A DNA stretch of 64,000 nucleotides from Brachymonas wangyanguii (GCF_045055315.1 NZ_CP173677.1:2343892-2407891); one strand, 5' to 3'. Numbered from the stretch's first letter, positions 16,226-25,195 are shown. The notes: generated by a model not told the origin, from the letters alone. A program made the numbers and translations.

Positions 16226-17074
16226 ATGAGCCATCCCTACATCCTCACCCTGTCCTGCCCTGACCGCATGGGCCTTGTCCACGCCGTCTCCGGTTTCCTG
16301 ATGGAACAGGGCGGCAATATCGAAGAAGCTGCCCAGTACAACGACAGCCAGACCGGCCTGTTCTTCATGCGCGTCGGTTTTGTCTGCCCCGAGGCCGACG
16401 TGGCCGTGCTGCGCACCCGGCTGGAAGCCTTCGCCGCGCCCTTGGGCATGCAGGCCAGCCTGCACCCGCGCGCCGAGCCGATGCCGACAGTGATCCTGTG
16501 CAGCCGCCAGGGCCACTGCCTGAACGATCTGCTGTTCCGCTGGAAGAGCGGCCTGCTGGCGATCGACATCCGCGCCATCATCAGCAACCACCGCGATTTC
16601 TACCAGCTGGCCGCCAGCTACAACGTGCCCTTCCACCACATCCCGGTGAACAAGGACAACAAGCCGCAGGCCGAAGCCCGCCAGCTGGAAATCATCGAAT
16701 CCGAAGGTGCCGAGCTGGTGGTGCTGGCGCGCTACATGCAGGTGCTGAGCAACACCATGTGCGAATCGCTGTCCGGCCGCGCCATCAACATCCACCACAG
16801 CTTCCTGCCCAGCTTCAAGGGCGCCAAGCCCTACTACCAGGCGCATGACCGCGGCGTGAAGCTGATCGGTGCCACCGCGCACTACGTTACCTCGGACCTG
16901 GACGAAGGCCCGATCATCGAGCAGGACGTGGCGCGCGTGGACCACAGCAAGACAGTGGAAGACCTGACCGCGATCGGCCAGGACACCGAAAGCCAGGTAC
17001 TGGCGCGTGCCGTGAAATGGCACAGCGAACACCGCGTGCTGCTGAACGGACAGCGCACGGTGATCTTCCGCTAA
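16226..17074 (+). CDS. purU: formyltetrahydrofolate deformylase
   Basis: Hydrolyses 10-formyl-THF to formate and THF, balancing the one-carbon pool. The 282-residue protein has an N-terminal ACT domain (YILTLSCPDRMGLVHAVSGF) and a formyl-transferase domain with the N/H/D catalytic set: HHIPVNKDNK, NIHHSFLPSF (His) and TSDLDEGPIIEQD (Asp). Length matches the family (about 280). Met at 16226 gives the standard start; codons upstream do not fit. It converges on the aminotransferase gene with a stem-loop between them. Confidence 0.95.
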   Translation: MSHPYILTLSCPDRMGLVHAVSGFLMEQGGNIEEAAQYNDSQTGLFFMRVGFVCPEADVAVLRTRLEAFAAPLGMQASLHPRAEPMPTVILCSRQGHCLNDLLFRWKSGLLAIDIRAIISNHRDFYQLAASYNVPFHHIPVNKDNKPQAEARQLEIIESEGAELVVLARYMQVLSNTMCESLSGRAINIHHSFLPSFKGAKPYYQAHDRGVKLIGATAHYVTSDLDEGPIIEQDVARVDHSKTVEDLTAIGQDTESQVLARAVKWHSEHRVLLNGQRTVIFR

Positions 17075-17080
17075 ACACAG

Positions 17081-17102
17081 ACGGGCCGGCTTGCCGGCCC
17101 GT
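17081..17102. terminator. stem-loop between purU and the class V aminotransferase gene
   Basis: ACGGGCCGG-CTTG-CCGGCCCGT is a perfect 9-bp stem with a 4-base loop, in the 33 bp between two convergent genes. It lacks a following T run in either direction, so it may act with Rho or as a 3'-end stabiliser. Confidence 0.6.
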
Positions 17103-17107
17103 TGGCA

Positions 17108-18238
17108 TCAGCCCTGGATCTGGTCGAGTGCGTCGCGCAGCTGGCCGACGGTGCGCTCGATGTTCTGGCACTTCTCCAGGCCGAACAGGCCCAGGCGGAA
17201 GGTGCGGAAGCTGTCCGGCTCGTCGCACTGCAACGGCACGCCTGCCGCCACCTGAAGGCCTTGCGCGCGAAACTTGCTGCCATTCTGGATCTCGGGATCG
17301 GTGGTGTAGCTGACTACCACGCCCGGGGCCTTGAAGCCTTCGGCGGCCACGCTCGGGAAGCCGCGCTGCTCCAGCAACGCGCGCACCTGGCGGCCCAGCT
17401 CGTGCTGCTGCTCACGCAGCTTGTCGAAACCATAGGCGCGCACTTCCTGCATCACGTCGCGCAGCGTCACCAGCGCATCGGTCGGCATGGTGGCGTGGTA
17501 GGCAGCCTGGCCTTTTTCGTAACCTTCGGTGATCTGCAGCCACTTTTTCAGGTCGCAGGCAAAGCTGCTGCTGGTGGTGCTCTCTATGGCCTGGCGCGCA
17601 TGCTCGCTGAAGCTGACCATGGCGGCGCAGGGCGTGCCACTCCAGCCTTTTTGCGGTGCCGTCAGCAGGATGTCCACGCCGGTCGCCTTCATGTCGACCC
17701 AGACCGCACCGCTGGCGATGCAGTCGAGCACGAACAGGCCGCCGTAGGCATGCACGGCATCGCTCACCTGGCGGATGTAGTCATCGGGCAGCATGATGCC
17801 GCTGGCGGTTTCCACGTGCGGCGCAAACACCACGGCCGGCTGTTCGGCGCGGATCGTGGCCAGCACCTCGTCCAGCGGCGCCGGCGACCAGGGCGACTGC
17901 GCGCTGCCATCGGCCGGGCGCGCCTTGGCCACCAGCACGTCCTGCGTGATGCGACCGGTGTCCAGGATCTGCGTCCAGCGGAAGCTGAACCAGCCGTTGC
18001 GCAGCACCATCACCTTCTTGTCGTGGGCAAACTGGCGTGCCACGGCTTCCATGCCGTAGGTACCGCCACCCGGCACGATCGCCACGCTGTGCGCGCCATA
18101 GGCCTCGCGCAGGCCGCTGATGATGTCCTGCATCACGCCGATAAAGCGCTGTGACATATGGTTGAGGGCGCGGTCGGTGTAGACCACGGAAAATTCCAGC
18201 AGTCCATCTGGGTCCACGTGGGGCAGCAGTCCGGGCAT
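17108..18238 (-). CDS. class V PLP-dependent aminotransferase (serine-pyruvate / alanine-glyoxylate type)
   Basis: A 376-residue aminotransferase of fold type I, class V. PGGGTYGMEAVA binds the phosphate end. FVLDCIASGAVWVDM contains the Asp that pairs with the PLP ring nitrogen. TAPQKGWSGTP contains the Schiff-base Lys. It resembles serine-pyruvate or alanine-glyoxylate aminotransferases; the exact substrates cannot be read from the sequence. CAGGAGA precedes the ATG at 18238. The 90-bp in-frame extension upstream is non-coding in character. Confidence 0.85.
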   Translation of the reverse strand: MPGLLPHVDPDGLLEFSVVYTDRALNHMSQRFIGVMQDIISGLREAYGAHSVAIVPGGGTYGMEAVARQFAHDKKVMVLRNGWFSFRWTQILDTGRITQDVLVAKARPADGSAQSPWSPAPLDEVLATIRAEQPAVVFAPHVETASGIMLPDDYIRQVSDAVHAYGGLFVLDCIASGAVWVDMKATGVDILLTAPQKGWSGTPCAAMVSFSEHARQAIESTTSSSFACDLKKWLQITEGYEKGQAAYHATMPTDALVTLRDVMQEVRAYGFDKLREQQHELGRQVRALLEQRGFPSVAAEGFKAPGVVVSYTTDPEIQNGSKFRAQGLQVAAGVPLQCDEPDSFRTFRLGLFGLEKCQNIERTVGQLRDALDQIQG

Positions 18239-18343
18239 GTCTCTCTCCTGAATCGGTATGGGGGCATTGGGCCTGGCACGGGCGTGCAGGCGACCTGGCT
18301 GGTCTGTGCCAGCCATGACATTCCACACTGTACACTGCCTGCC

Positions 18344-19222
18344 ATGCTTTCCGGAATCCTGTTATCCATCACTGCCTCGGTCCTGTTTGGCGCGCTGTAT
18401 TACTACGCGCTGCTGCTGCATCCGCTGCAGGCGATGGAAATCCTGTCCTGGCGCATGGTGCTGGGCCTGCCGGTGCTCACTCTGCTGATCTGGCGCCTCC
18501 AGGCGGTGCCAGCGATGCGCGCCTGGTTCAGCCGCCTGCGCCAGCAACCGCTGCTGATCGGTGGCATGCTGTTGTCGGCCTCGCTGCTCGGCCTGCAGAT
18601 GGGCCTGTTCATGTGGGCACCGCTACATGGCCAGGCGATGAACGTGTCGCTGGGGTATTTCCTGCTGCCGTTGTCGCTGGTGCTGACCGGCCGTTTTGTC
18701 TATGGCGAACGGCTGAGCACGATGCAGCGGCTGGCGGTGCTGCTGGCGGCCATTGGCGTGGCACACGCGCTGTGGCAAAGCGGCGGCCTGCACTGGAGCA
18801 CGCTGCTGGTGCAGCTCTACGTGCCCTACTTCATGCTGCACCGGCGCATGCGCGTCAGCGGCCTTCCGGCGATCTGGACCGAGACCCTGATCCTGCTGCC
18901 GCTGGCGATCTGGTGGCTGTCCGATGGCCGCATCGTGCAGCAGATCGCGCAGCGGCCGGAGCTCTGGCTGCTGCTGCCGCTGCTCGGCCTGATGAGCGGC
19001 ATCGCACTGGGCAGCTACCTGATGGCGAGCCAGCGCCTGCCGCTGGGCCTGTTCGGCCTGCTCGGCTATCTGGAACCGGCGCTGCTGTTCGTGGTGTCGC
19101 TGCTGGTGGGCGAGCGCATGGGGGCCGGCGCGCTCTGGACCTATGGCCCGATCTGGCTGGCGCTGCTGATGCTGGGCCTGGAAGGCCTGCGCCGCTGGCG
19201 CGCTCAGCCCGCCGGCGGATAG
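18344..19222 (+). CDS. rarD: EamA-family transporter RarD
   Basis: A 292-residue integral membrane protein of the drug/metabolite transporter superfamily. It has about ten predicted hydrophobic helices and the RarD-like start (GILLSITASVLFGALYYY). The transported compound is unknown; RarD was named from chloramphenicol sensitivity work. It begins about 105 bp from the divergent aminotransferase start, and its last 19 bp overlap the end of the convergent yggS. Confidence 0.85.
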   Translation: MLSGILLSITASVLFGALYYYALLLHPLQAMEILSWRMVLGLPVLTLLIWRLQAVPAMRAWFSRLRQQPLLIGGMLLSASLLGLQMGLFMWAPLHGQAMNVSLGYFLLPLSLVLTGRFVYGERLSTMQRLAVLLAAIGVAHALWQSGGLHWSTLLVQLYVPYFMLHRRMRVSGLPAIWTETLILLPLAIWWLSDGRIVQQIAQRPELWLLLPLLGLMSGIALGSYLMASQRLPLGLFGLLGYLEPALLFVVSLLVGERMGAGALWTYGPIWLALLMLGLEGLRRWRAQPAGG

Positions 19223-19923
19223 GCGCGGCTGCCGAAAATCGCCGTGCCGATACGCACCAGCGTGCTGCCGGCGGCCACCGCCTGCTCCAGATCGGCACTC
19301 ATGCCCATGGACAGCGTGTCCCAGCGCGGCAGTGCCAGCTGTTCGCCGAGCTGCTCGAACAGTTCGCGTGTGCGCTGGTGCACCGCCAGCGTCTGCGCCG
19401 GATCGGCATAGGGTTCGGGAATGCTCATCAGGCCGCGCAGCTCCAGCCCAGGCAGCTCGCGTACCGCCAGTGCCAGTTCCAGCACCTGTTCCGGCATCAG
19501 GCCGCTCTTGTTGGCACCGCCATCCATGTTGACCTGAAGGCAGAGCTGCAGCGCTGCCTTGCCGGCATCGCGCTGGCGGCTCAGGCGCTGCGCCACTTCC
19601 AGCCGGTCCAGGCTGTGCAGCCAGTCGAAATGCGCGGCCACCTGGCCGGTCTTGCGGCTTTGCAGTGGGCCGATGCAATGCCATTCCAGCGCCAGCCCGT
19701 CCAGTTCGCCGATCTTGGCCACCGCCTCCTGCACATAGTTCTCGCCAAACGCCTGCTGTCCGGCCGCCGCGGCTTCGGCCACGGCCGCCGCGGGAAAGGT
19801 CTTGGACACGGCCAGCAGGCGTACGCTGCCAGCGGCACGGCCGGCCTGCGCCTCGGCAGCCGCAATACGCGCGCGCACCTGCTGCAGGCGCGTGGCGATG
19901 GAATCGGAATCGGTGGAGTGCAT
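19204..19923 (-). CDS. yggS: pyridoxal-phosphate homeostasis protein YggS
   Basis: A 239-residue PLP-binding protein (PROSC family) that keeps free PLP and amino/keto-acid pools balanced. It is a single TIM barrel with PLP lysine in LLAVSKTFP, then FGENYVQEA, WHCIGPLQSRK, QVNMDGGANKSGL, MSMGMSADLEQAV and the final LVRIGTAIFG. The ATG at 19923 gives the family N-terminus. It converges with rarD, with a 19-bp overlap of coding ends. Confidence 0.93.
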   Translation of the reverse strand: MHSTDSDSIATRLQQVRARIAAAEAQAGRAAGSVRLLAVSKTFPAAAVAEAAAAGQQAFGENYVQEAVAKIGELDGLALEWHCIGPLQSRKTGQVAAHFDWLHSLDRLEVAQRLSRQRDAGKAALQLCLQVNMDGGANKSGLMPEQVLELALAVRELPGLELRGLMSIPEPYADPAQTLAVHQRTRELFEQLGEQLALPRWDTLSMGMSADLEQAVAAGSTLVRIGTAIFGSRAYPPAG

Positions 19924-20096
19924 GGGGCGTGATCGTAGCAGGCGCGGCCCGGTGTCGGCAACGGGAGACCACGTGTCAGCCCGCAGCACAAATCACCCCA
20001 AAGCGGGGATATGTCACGCCCGGACAACATCCAGACGCCGACTTGTCATGTTCCCTGCCTACGATAGCGCGGTCATCTTTTCAAGGAGGAATTCCC

Positions 20097-20921
20097 ATAA
20101 ATACGGAAGCCATCTGGACTTTCATCACCACGCAGGGCATCGATTTCCTGCTCAAGCTGCTGGCAGCGCTGGCGATCTGGATCATCGGCCGCTGGGTCAT
20201 CAACAAGGCTGTCGGCTTCATCAGCCGCCGCATGCAGCGCGCCGGCAAGATCGACGCCACGCTGGGCAAGTACCTCGAATCCATCATCGGCGCGATCCTG
20301 ACGCTGCTGCTGATCCTGGCGATCCTGGACGTGTTTGGCGTGCAGACGACCTCGTTTGCCGCACTGCTGGCTGGTGCCGGCCTGGCGATTGGCGCAGCCT
20401 GGAGCGGCATGCTGGGCAACTTTGCCGCCGGCCTGTTCATGCAAGTGCTGCGTCCGTACAAGGTGGGTGACTTCATCTCCGCCGGTGGCGTGATCGGTAC
20501 CGTGAAGGAGCTGGGCCTGTTCACCACCACCATCGTCACCATGGACAACGTGACCACCGTGGTCGGCAACGGCAAGGCCTTTGGCGACAACATCCAGAAC
20601 TTCAGCGCACTGCCGGTACGCCGCGTGGACTGCGTGGCCAAGGTCGCCAACAGCGTGAATCCGCTGGATGCCATCGCGCGCCTGAAGCCGGTGATCGCCG
20701 CCATCCCCAACGTGGCCGCCGAGCCGGCTCCGGACATCGAGATCCTGGAGTTCACGCCCGAAGGTCCGAAGCTGTGCGTGCGTCCCTACACCCACACCGA
20801 CCACTACTGGCAGGTCTATTTCGACACGCACAAGGCGATTGTCGAAACCTTTGGTGCCGCTGGCTACCCGGTGCCGGAAACCCCGGTGGCCATGACGCAG
20901 CGCGCCCCGCTGTCGAACTGA
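20097..20921 (+). CDS. mscS: MscS-type small mechanosensitive channel, apparent ATA start
   Basis: A 274-residue channel that releases solutes on hypo-osmotic shock. Three N-terminal helices are followed by the pore signature (LLAGAGLAIGAAWSGMLGNFAAG) and the beta domain FLRPYKVGDFI-like segment (VLRPYKVGDFISAGGVIGTV), then the cytoplasmic alpha/beta part. The reading frame matches MscS from NTEAIWTFITTQG on. The codon where Met belongs is ATA at 20097. A perfect AAGGAGGA lies at 20083-20090, seven bases after its last G. No in-frame ATG or GTG exists before the second helix. An in-frame TTG at 20043 lacks a ribosome site. Either the gene uses ATA or a base differs from the true ATG. Confidence 0.85.
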   Translation: MNTEAIWTFITTQGIDFLLKLLAALAIWIIGRWVINKAVGFISRRMQRAGKIDATLGKYLESIIGAILTLLLILAILDVFGVQTTSFAALLAGAGLAIGAAWSGMLGNFAAGLFMQVLRPYKVGDFISAGGVIGTVKELGLFTTTIVTMDNVTTVVGNGKAFGDNIQNFSALPVRRVDCVAKVANSVNPLDAIARLKPVIAAIPNVAAEPAPDIEILEFTPEGPKLCVRPYTHTDHYWQVYFDTHKAIVETFGAAGYPVPETPVAMTQRAPLSN

Positions 20922-20964
20922 TTCGCCTCCTGCACATGCCGGCCTGCACCACAGGCCGGATTGG

Positions 20965-20998
20965 ACCCCGTACGGCCTTGGCTGCACGGGGTTTTTTA
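20965..20998 (+). terminator. Rho-independent terminator after mscS
   Basis: ACCCCGT (20965-20971) pairs with ACGGGGT (20986-20992), the inner part adds further pairs, and the stem is followed by a run of six T. It lies 44 bp after the mscS stop. Confidence 0.8.
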
Positions 20999-21023
20999 TC
21001 GCCTGGGCATCCGACCGCATCGT

Positions 21024-21029
21024 TATAAT
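21024..21029 (+). promoter_or_regulatory. consensus -10 box ahead of the PilT-type gene
   Basis: A perfect TATAAT stands in an AT-rich island (21023-21050). Transcription would begin near 21036, leaving a leader of about 15 bases with no Shine-Dalgarno sequence. No good -35 hexamer is visible 17 bp upstream. Confidence 0.5.
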
Positions 21030-21050
21030 TAATTCTTTTGATTTAATTTT

Positions 21051-22094
21051 ATGATTGCTTCCTTGCTGCAGGCCATGCTGGACCAGCAGGCTTCCGACCT
21101 GCACCTGTCGGTTGGCGAACCACCCCTACTGCGCATCGATGGCCGGCTGCAACGGCTGGCGCTGCCGGTACTGGATGAGGCCGGCCTGCAGCAGCTGGTC
21201 CTGCCCCTGCTCGATGAAGCCCGCCGCCAGGCCTGGCTGCAGGGGGACGAATGCGATGCCGGCTTCAGCCGTGATGGCCTGGGCCGCTTCCGCCTGCATG
21301 CCTACTGGCAACTGCGCGGTACTGCGGCCGCCATCCGTGTCTTGCCGCGGCAGACCCCCACGCTGGCCGAACTCGGCCTGCCGCCACAGCTGGGCGACTG
21401 GGTGCTGCGCCCGCACGGCCTGCTGCTGGTCTGCGGTGCCACCGGCTCCGGCAAGTCGACCACGCTGGCGGCCCTGCTGCAGCAACTGGCGGCGGAGCGC
21501 CCTTGCCACATCCTCACGCTGGAAGACCCGATCGAGTTCGTGCATCCGCCCGGCCAGGCACTGATTCACCAGCGCGAGATCGGCCGCCACAGTACCGGTT
21601 TTGCCAGTGCGCTCAGGGCCGCCCTGCGCGAGGATCCCGACTGCCTGCTGATCGGCGAGCTGCGCGATGCCGATACCATCCGGCTCGCACTCACTGCCGC
21701 CGAAACCGGCCATCTGGTGCTGGCCTCGCTGCATGCCGGCACGCCGGAGCGCGCGGTGGACCGGCTGATCGATGCCTTTCCGGCCGGTGACAAGGAGCTG
21801 GTGCGCAGCATGCTGGCCGATACCCTGCTCGCCGTCATCGCCCAAGTGCTGTGCCGGCCTGCCAGTGGCCAGGGCCGTATCGCCGCACTGGAACTGCTGC
21901 ACGCCACCCCGGCGATCCGCCACCAGCTGCGCGAAGGCCGCAGCAGCCAGCTCTACTCGGCGATGCAGACCGGTGCCCGCCACGGCATGCAGACGCTGGA
22001 TCAGCAGCTGCAGCAACTGGTGCAAGCGCAGCGCATCACGCTGGCAGAAGCCCGCCGCCACGCACGCTTTCCGGAGCAGCTGGCTGACAGCTGA
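21051..22094 (+). CDS. pilT: PilT-type hexameric ATPase (type IV pilus retraction family)
   Basis: A 347-residue secretion/retraction ATPase. N-terminal PAS-like part (ASDLHLSVGEPP), Walker A GATGSGKST, Asp box (LTLEDPIEF), Walker B region LLIGELRDADTIRLAL, the AAETGHLVLASLHA His box and the C-terminal LADTLLAVIAQVLCR segment are all present. PilT normally powers pilus retraction at the inner membrane. Here it is a single gene with no pilU or other pilus gene near, and its C-terminus departs from the usual AIRLKE. It may be a PilT paralogue. Initiation seems to be leaderless or nearly so. Confidence 0.8.
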   Translation: MIASLLQAMLDQQASDLHLSVGEPPLLRIDGRLQRLALPVLDEAGLQQLVLPLLDEARRQAWLQGDECDAGFSRDGLGRFRLHAYWQLRGTAAAIRVLPRQTPTLAELGLPPQLGDWVLRPHGLLLVCGATGSGKSTTLAALLQQLAAERPCHILTLEDPIEFVHPPGQALIHQREIGRHSTGFASALRAALREDPDCLLIGELRDADTIRLALTAAETGHLVLASLHAGTPERAVDRLIDAFPAGDKELVRSMLADTLLAVIAQVLCRPASGQGRIAALELLHATPAIRHQLREGRSSQLYSAMQTGARHGMQTLDQQLQQLVQAQRITLAEARRHARFPEQLADS

Positions 22095-22155
22095 GGCCGG
22101 CGCTGGTTTACCATCGGACGATTCCATCCCTCTCCGATTCAGCAAGGAAGCCCCC

Positions 22156-23058
22156 ATGTCCAGCATCCAGCCCAAGTCCTATGCCCCCTGCAACCCGCAC
22201 CGCGTCGCCTTTCTGGGCCTGGGCGTGATGGGCTTTCCCATGGCCGGCCACCTGCAGCAGGCCGGCCACCAGGTCACCGTCTACAACCGCACGCCGGCCA
22301 AGGCCTCGCAGTGGGTGCTGGAATTTGGCGGTACGCTGGCTGCCACCCCGCGTGAAGCCGCCCAGGGTGCCGATATCGTGTTCTGCTGCGTCGGCAATGA
22401 CGATGACCTGCGCAGCGTGGTGCTGGGTGACGATGGCGCCTTTGCCGGCATGCCGGCCAATGCCGTGTTCGTCGACCACACCACCGCCTCGGCCCAGGTC
22501 GCACGCGAGCTGGATGCCGCTGCGCGCGCACGTGGCTTGCATTTTGTCGATGCCCCGGTCTCCGGCGGCCAGGCCGGCGCCCAGAATGGCCTGCTGACCG
22601 TGATGTGCGGCGGCGCCGAAGCCGACTACGCCCGCGTCGCGCCGGTAATGGACGCCTTTGCCCGCGCCTGCTCGCGCATGGGCGAAGCCGGTGCCGGCCA
22701 GCTGACCAAGATGGTGAACCAGATCTGCATCGCCGGCCTGGTGCAGGGCCTGGCCGAAGCGGTCGCCTTTGGCCAGAACGCCGGCCTTGACATGCCGCAG
22801 GTGCTGGACGCCATCGGCAAGGGCGCGGCGCAGAGCTGGCAGCTCGACAACCGCGGCAAGACCATGGCCGAAGGCCAGTTCGATTTCGGCTTTGCCGTGG
22901 ACTGGATGCGCAAGGACCTGGGCCTGGTGCTGGACGAGGCACGCCGCAACGGCTCGCTGCTGCCGGTGACGGCGCTGGTCGACCAGTTCTACGGCGATGT
23001 GCAGAAAGCCGGCGGCAACCGCTGGGACACCTCCAGCCTGATCACGCGCCTCAAGTAA
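22156..23058 (+). CDS. NAD(P)-dependent oxidoreductase, 3-hydroxyisobutyrate dehydrogenase family
   Basis: A 300-residue beta-hydroxyacid dehydrogenase. The Rossmann motif GLGVMGFPMA is near residue 21 and the substrate-binding loop is DAPVSGGQAGAQNG. The catalytic Lys is in LTKMVNQICIAG, followed by the C-terminal helical domain ending in DTSSLITRLK. NRTPAKA after the second strand suggests NADP preference. The substrate could be tartronate semialdehyde, hydroxyisobutyrate or succinate semialdehyde; the sequence alone does not decide. AAGGAAG precedes the ATG. The DUF454 gene follows within 10 bp. Confidence 0.87.
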   Translation: MSSIQPKSYAPCNPHRVAFLGLGVMGFPMAGHLQQAGHQVTVYNRTPAKASQWVLEFGGTLAATPREAAQGADIVFCCVGNDDDLRSVVLGDDGAFAGMPANAVFVDHTTASAQVARELDAAARARGLHFVDAPVSGGQAGAQNGLLTVMCGGAEADYARVAPVMDAFARACSRMGEAGAGQLTKMVNQICIAGLVQGLAEAVAFGQNAGLDMPQVLDAIGKGAAQSWQLDNRGKTMAEGQFDFGFAVDWMRKDLGLVLDEARRNGSLLPVTALVDQFYGDVQKAGGNRWDTSSLITRLK

Positions 23059-23067
23059 GCCGGCGGC

Positions 23068-23445
23068 ATGTTCCGGCACACGGTCCGCCTGCTGCTCTGG
23101 GTCATCGGTGCCATCGCACTGGTGCTGGGCATCATCGGCCTGTTCCTGCCGGTGCTGCCGACCACGCCCTTCGTGCTGCTGGCCGCCTTCTGCTGGGCAC
23201 GCGCCTCGCCCCGGCTGCACCACTGGCTGCGCACGCATCCGCGCTTTGGCGCCCAGGTGCGCGCCTGGGACGAACACGGCGCGATTCCGCGACGCGGCAA
23301 GTGGCTGTCGCTCGTCATGATGGCGCTGTCCTGTCTGCTCGTGCTGTCGCGGCTCTGGGCTACCCCGCATCTCTGGCTGGCCCTGCTGATGGCCCTGATC
23401 TGCCTGCTGGTCGGCATCTGGATCTGGCGCCGGCCCGACGCCTGA
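23068..23445 (+). CDS. DUF454 (YbaN-like) membrane protein
   Basis: A 125-residue inner-membrane protein of the DUF454/YbaN family. LGIIGLFLPVLPTTPFVLLAAFCWARASPR is the family core, here spanning a helix, a Pro-rich turn and an amphipathic segment. Two more helices fill the C-terminal part. Function unknown. It follows the dehydrogenase gene by 9 bp and is likely co-transcribed. Confidence 0.85.
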   Translation: MFRHTVRLLLWVIGAIALVLGIIGLFLPVLPTTPFVLLAAFCWARASPRLHHWLRTHPRFGAQVRAWDEHGAIPRRGKWLSLVMMALSCLLVLSRLWATPHLWLALLMALICLLVGIWIWRRPDA

Positions 23446-23522
23446 GTCGCACCGGGCAACGGCGGCATGACCGATAATGGCCCTATTGCCGCCACGCGCG
23501 GCCTTTCCTGTTGCAGTCTTCC

Positions 23523-24839
23523 ATGAGCACCACTTCCATCACCCGCTTCCTCACCGGCATCACCACCACCGGCACGCCGCACCTCGGCAATTACGTGGGC
23601 GCCATCCGCCCCGCCGTGCAATCCAGCCTGCGTGACGATGTCAGAAGCTACTACTTTCTGGCCGATTACCACGCGCTGATCAAGTGCGATGACCCGGTGC
23701 GCATCCAGCGCTCCACGCTGGAAATCGCCGCCACCTGGCTCGCCGCCGGCCTGGATCCGGAGCGCGTCACCTTCTACCGCCAGAGCGACATCCCCGAAAT
23801 TCCCGAACTCACCTGGCTGCTGACCTGCGTCACCGGCAAGGGTCTGCTGAACCGCGCCCACGCCTACAAGGCCTCGGTCGACAAGAACACCGAAGCCGGC
23901 CAGGAGCCGGACGACGGCGTGACCGCCGGCCTGTTCATGTACCCGGTGCTGATGGCCGCCGACATCCTGATGTTCCAGGCACACAAGGTGCCGGTCGGCC
24001 GCGACCAGATCCAGCACATCGAGATGGCGCGGGACATCGCCAGCAGCTTCAACCACCTCTACGGCAAGGACCTGCTGGTGCTGCCCGAAGCGGTGGTGGA
24101 CGAGCAGGTGGCCCTGTTGCCCGGTCTGGATGGCCGCAAGATGAGCAAGAGCTACGACAACACCATCCCGCTGTTCGTGCCACAGGCCGAGCTGAAGAAG
24201 CGCATCCTGTCCATCGTGACCGATTCGCGTGCGCCCGGCGAACCCAAGGACACCGAAGGCTCGGCCCTGTTCCAGATCTACCAGGCCTTTGCCACGCCGG
24301 AAGAAACCGCCGCCTTTGCCCAGGCCTTCGCCGACGGCATCGCCTGGGGCGAAGCCAAGCAGCTGCTGTTCGAGCGCATTGACCGCGAAATCGCGCCGAT
24401 GCGCGCGCGCTACGCCGAGCTGATCGCCAACCCGGCCGAGGTCGAGCGCATTCTGCTGGCTGGCGCCGAGAAGGCGCGCGCCGAATCCGCGCCCTACACG
24501 CGCCAGCTGCGCGAAGCCGCCGGCCTGCGCTCGCTGGCCCAGGCAGCACAAGGTGCCGCGCAGACAGCCGACAAGAAGGCCGCGCTGCCGGTGTTCAAGC
24601 AGTACCGCGAACAGGACGGCCAGTTCTACTTCAAGCTCAGCGCCGCCAACGGCGACGTGCTGCTGCAGAGCAAGGGCTACGCCAATCCGCGGGATGCGGC
24701 CGGTGCGATTGCCGCCCTGAAACAGCAAGGCGCTGCCGCCCTGGCTGGCGTGCTGGCGCAGCTGGAAGCCCTCGACTGCACGCAACAACAGGCCGCCGCA
24801 GCCGCCCTGCAGCAGCTGCTGGAGGCGGCGCAAGACTGA
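23523..24839 (+). CDS. trpS: tryptophanyl-tRNA synthetase
   Basis: Charges tRNA-Trp. The 438-residue class Ic synthetase has the HIGH-like signature TPHLGNYVG near residue 20 and the KMSKS loop GRKMSKSYDN near residue 205. It is about 100 residues longer than E. coli TrpS. The extra C-terminal region (about 340-438) reads as a small alpha/beta domain (FKQYREQDGQFYFKL, DVLLQSKGYANPRDAAGAI) also seen in related betaproteobacteria. The ATG at 23523 is preferred to a TTG four codons upstream. Confidence 0.95.
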   Translation: MSTTSITRFLTGITTTGTPHLGNYVGAIRPAVQSSLRDDVRSYYFLADYHALIKCDDPVRIQRSTLEIAATWLAAGLDPERVTFYRQSDIPEIPELTWLLTCVTGKGLLNRAHAYKASVDKNTEAGQEPDDGVTAGLFMYPVLMAADILMFQAHKVPVGRDQIQHIEMARDIASSFNHLYGKDLLVLPEAVVDEQVALLPGLDGRKMSKSYDNTIPLFVPQAELKKRILSIVTDSRAPGEPKDTEGSALFQIYQAFATPEETAAFAQAFADGIAWGEAKQLLFERIDREIAPMRARYAELIANPAEVERILLAGAEKARAESAPYTRQLREAAGLRSLAQAAQGAAQTADKKAALPVFKQYREQDGQFYFKLSAANGDVLLQSKGYANPRDAAGAIAALKQQGAAALAGVLAQLEALDCTQQQAAAAALQQLLEAAQD

Positions 24840-24967
24840 TCTGCGCACGGCATTCCGTCCTACGCCAGGCCGGGATGCCGCCTGATGCCCGCCTCGCCCG
24901 CCTGCCGGCACACTGGAATCACCTGCTGCAGACAGCCTGCAGCGCCAGACACCAAGGAGGATTCATC

Positions 24968-25153
24968 ATGTTGAAGTGGGCCATTATTTTTGCCGTGATT
25001 GCACTGATTGCCGGTGCGCTGGGCTTTGGCGGCATCGCCGGTGCCTCGGCCGGTATCGCCAAGCTGCTGTTCATCGTGTTCCTGGTCATCGCCGCCGTGA
25101 TGGTCCTGGCCGCCGTACTCGGTGGCAAGGCCGTGAGCCGGGCGATCAAGTAA
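24968..25153 (+). CDS. DUF1328 small membrane protein
   Basis: A 61-residue, very hydrophobic protein of the DUF1328 (YtjA) family with two membrane helices: MLKWAIIFAVIALIAG, FGGIAGASAGIAKLL and IVFLVIAAVMVLAAVLGG. Such proteins are often stress-induced, but no function is known. A strong AAGGAGG lies 7 bases before the ATG. A 15-bp stem-loop follows 42 bp later. Confidence 0.88.
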   Translation: MLKWAIIFAVIALIAGALGFGGIAGASAGIAKLLFIVFLVIAAVMVLAAVLGGKAVSRAIK

Positions 25154-25195
25154 GCCAGTCGGCACGCCAGCATCGGCTGGCAAGCGCTGAAGACA

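Noticed and set aside
19204..19222. Frameshift at the rarD/yggS boundary
   Set aside because: Both proteins have normal C-termini; this is a simple 19-bp overlap of convergent genes.
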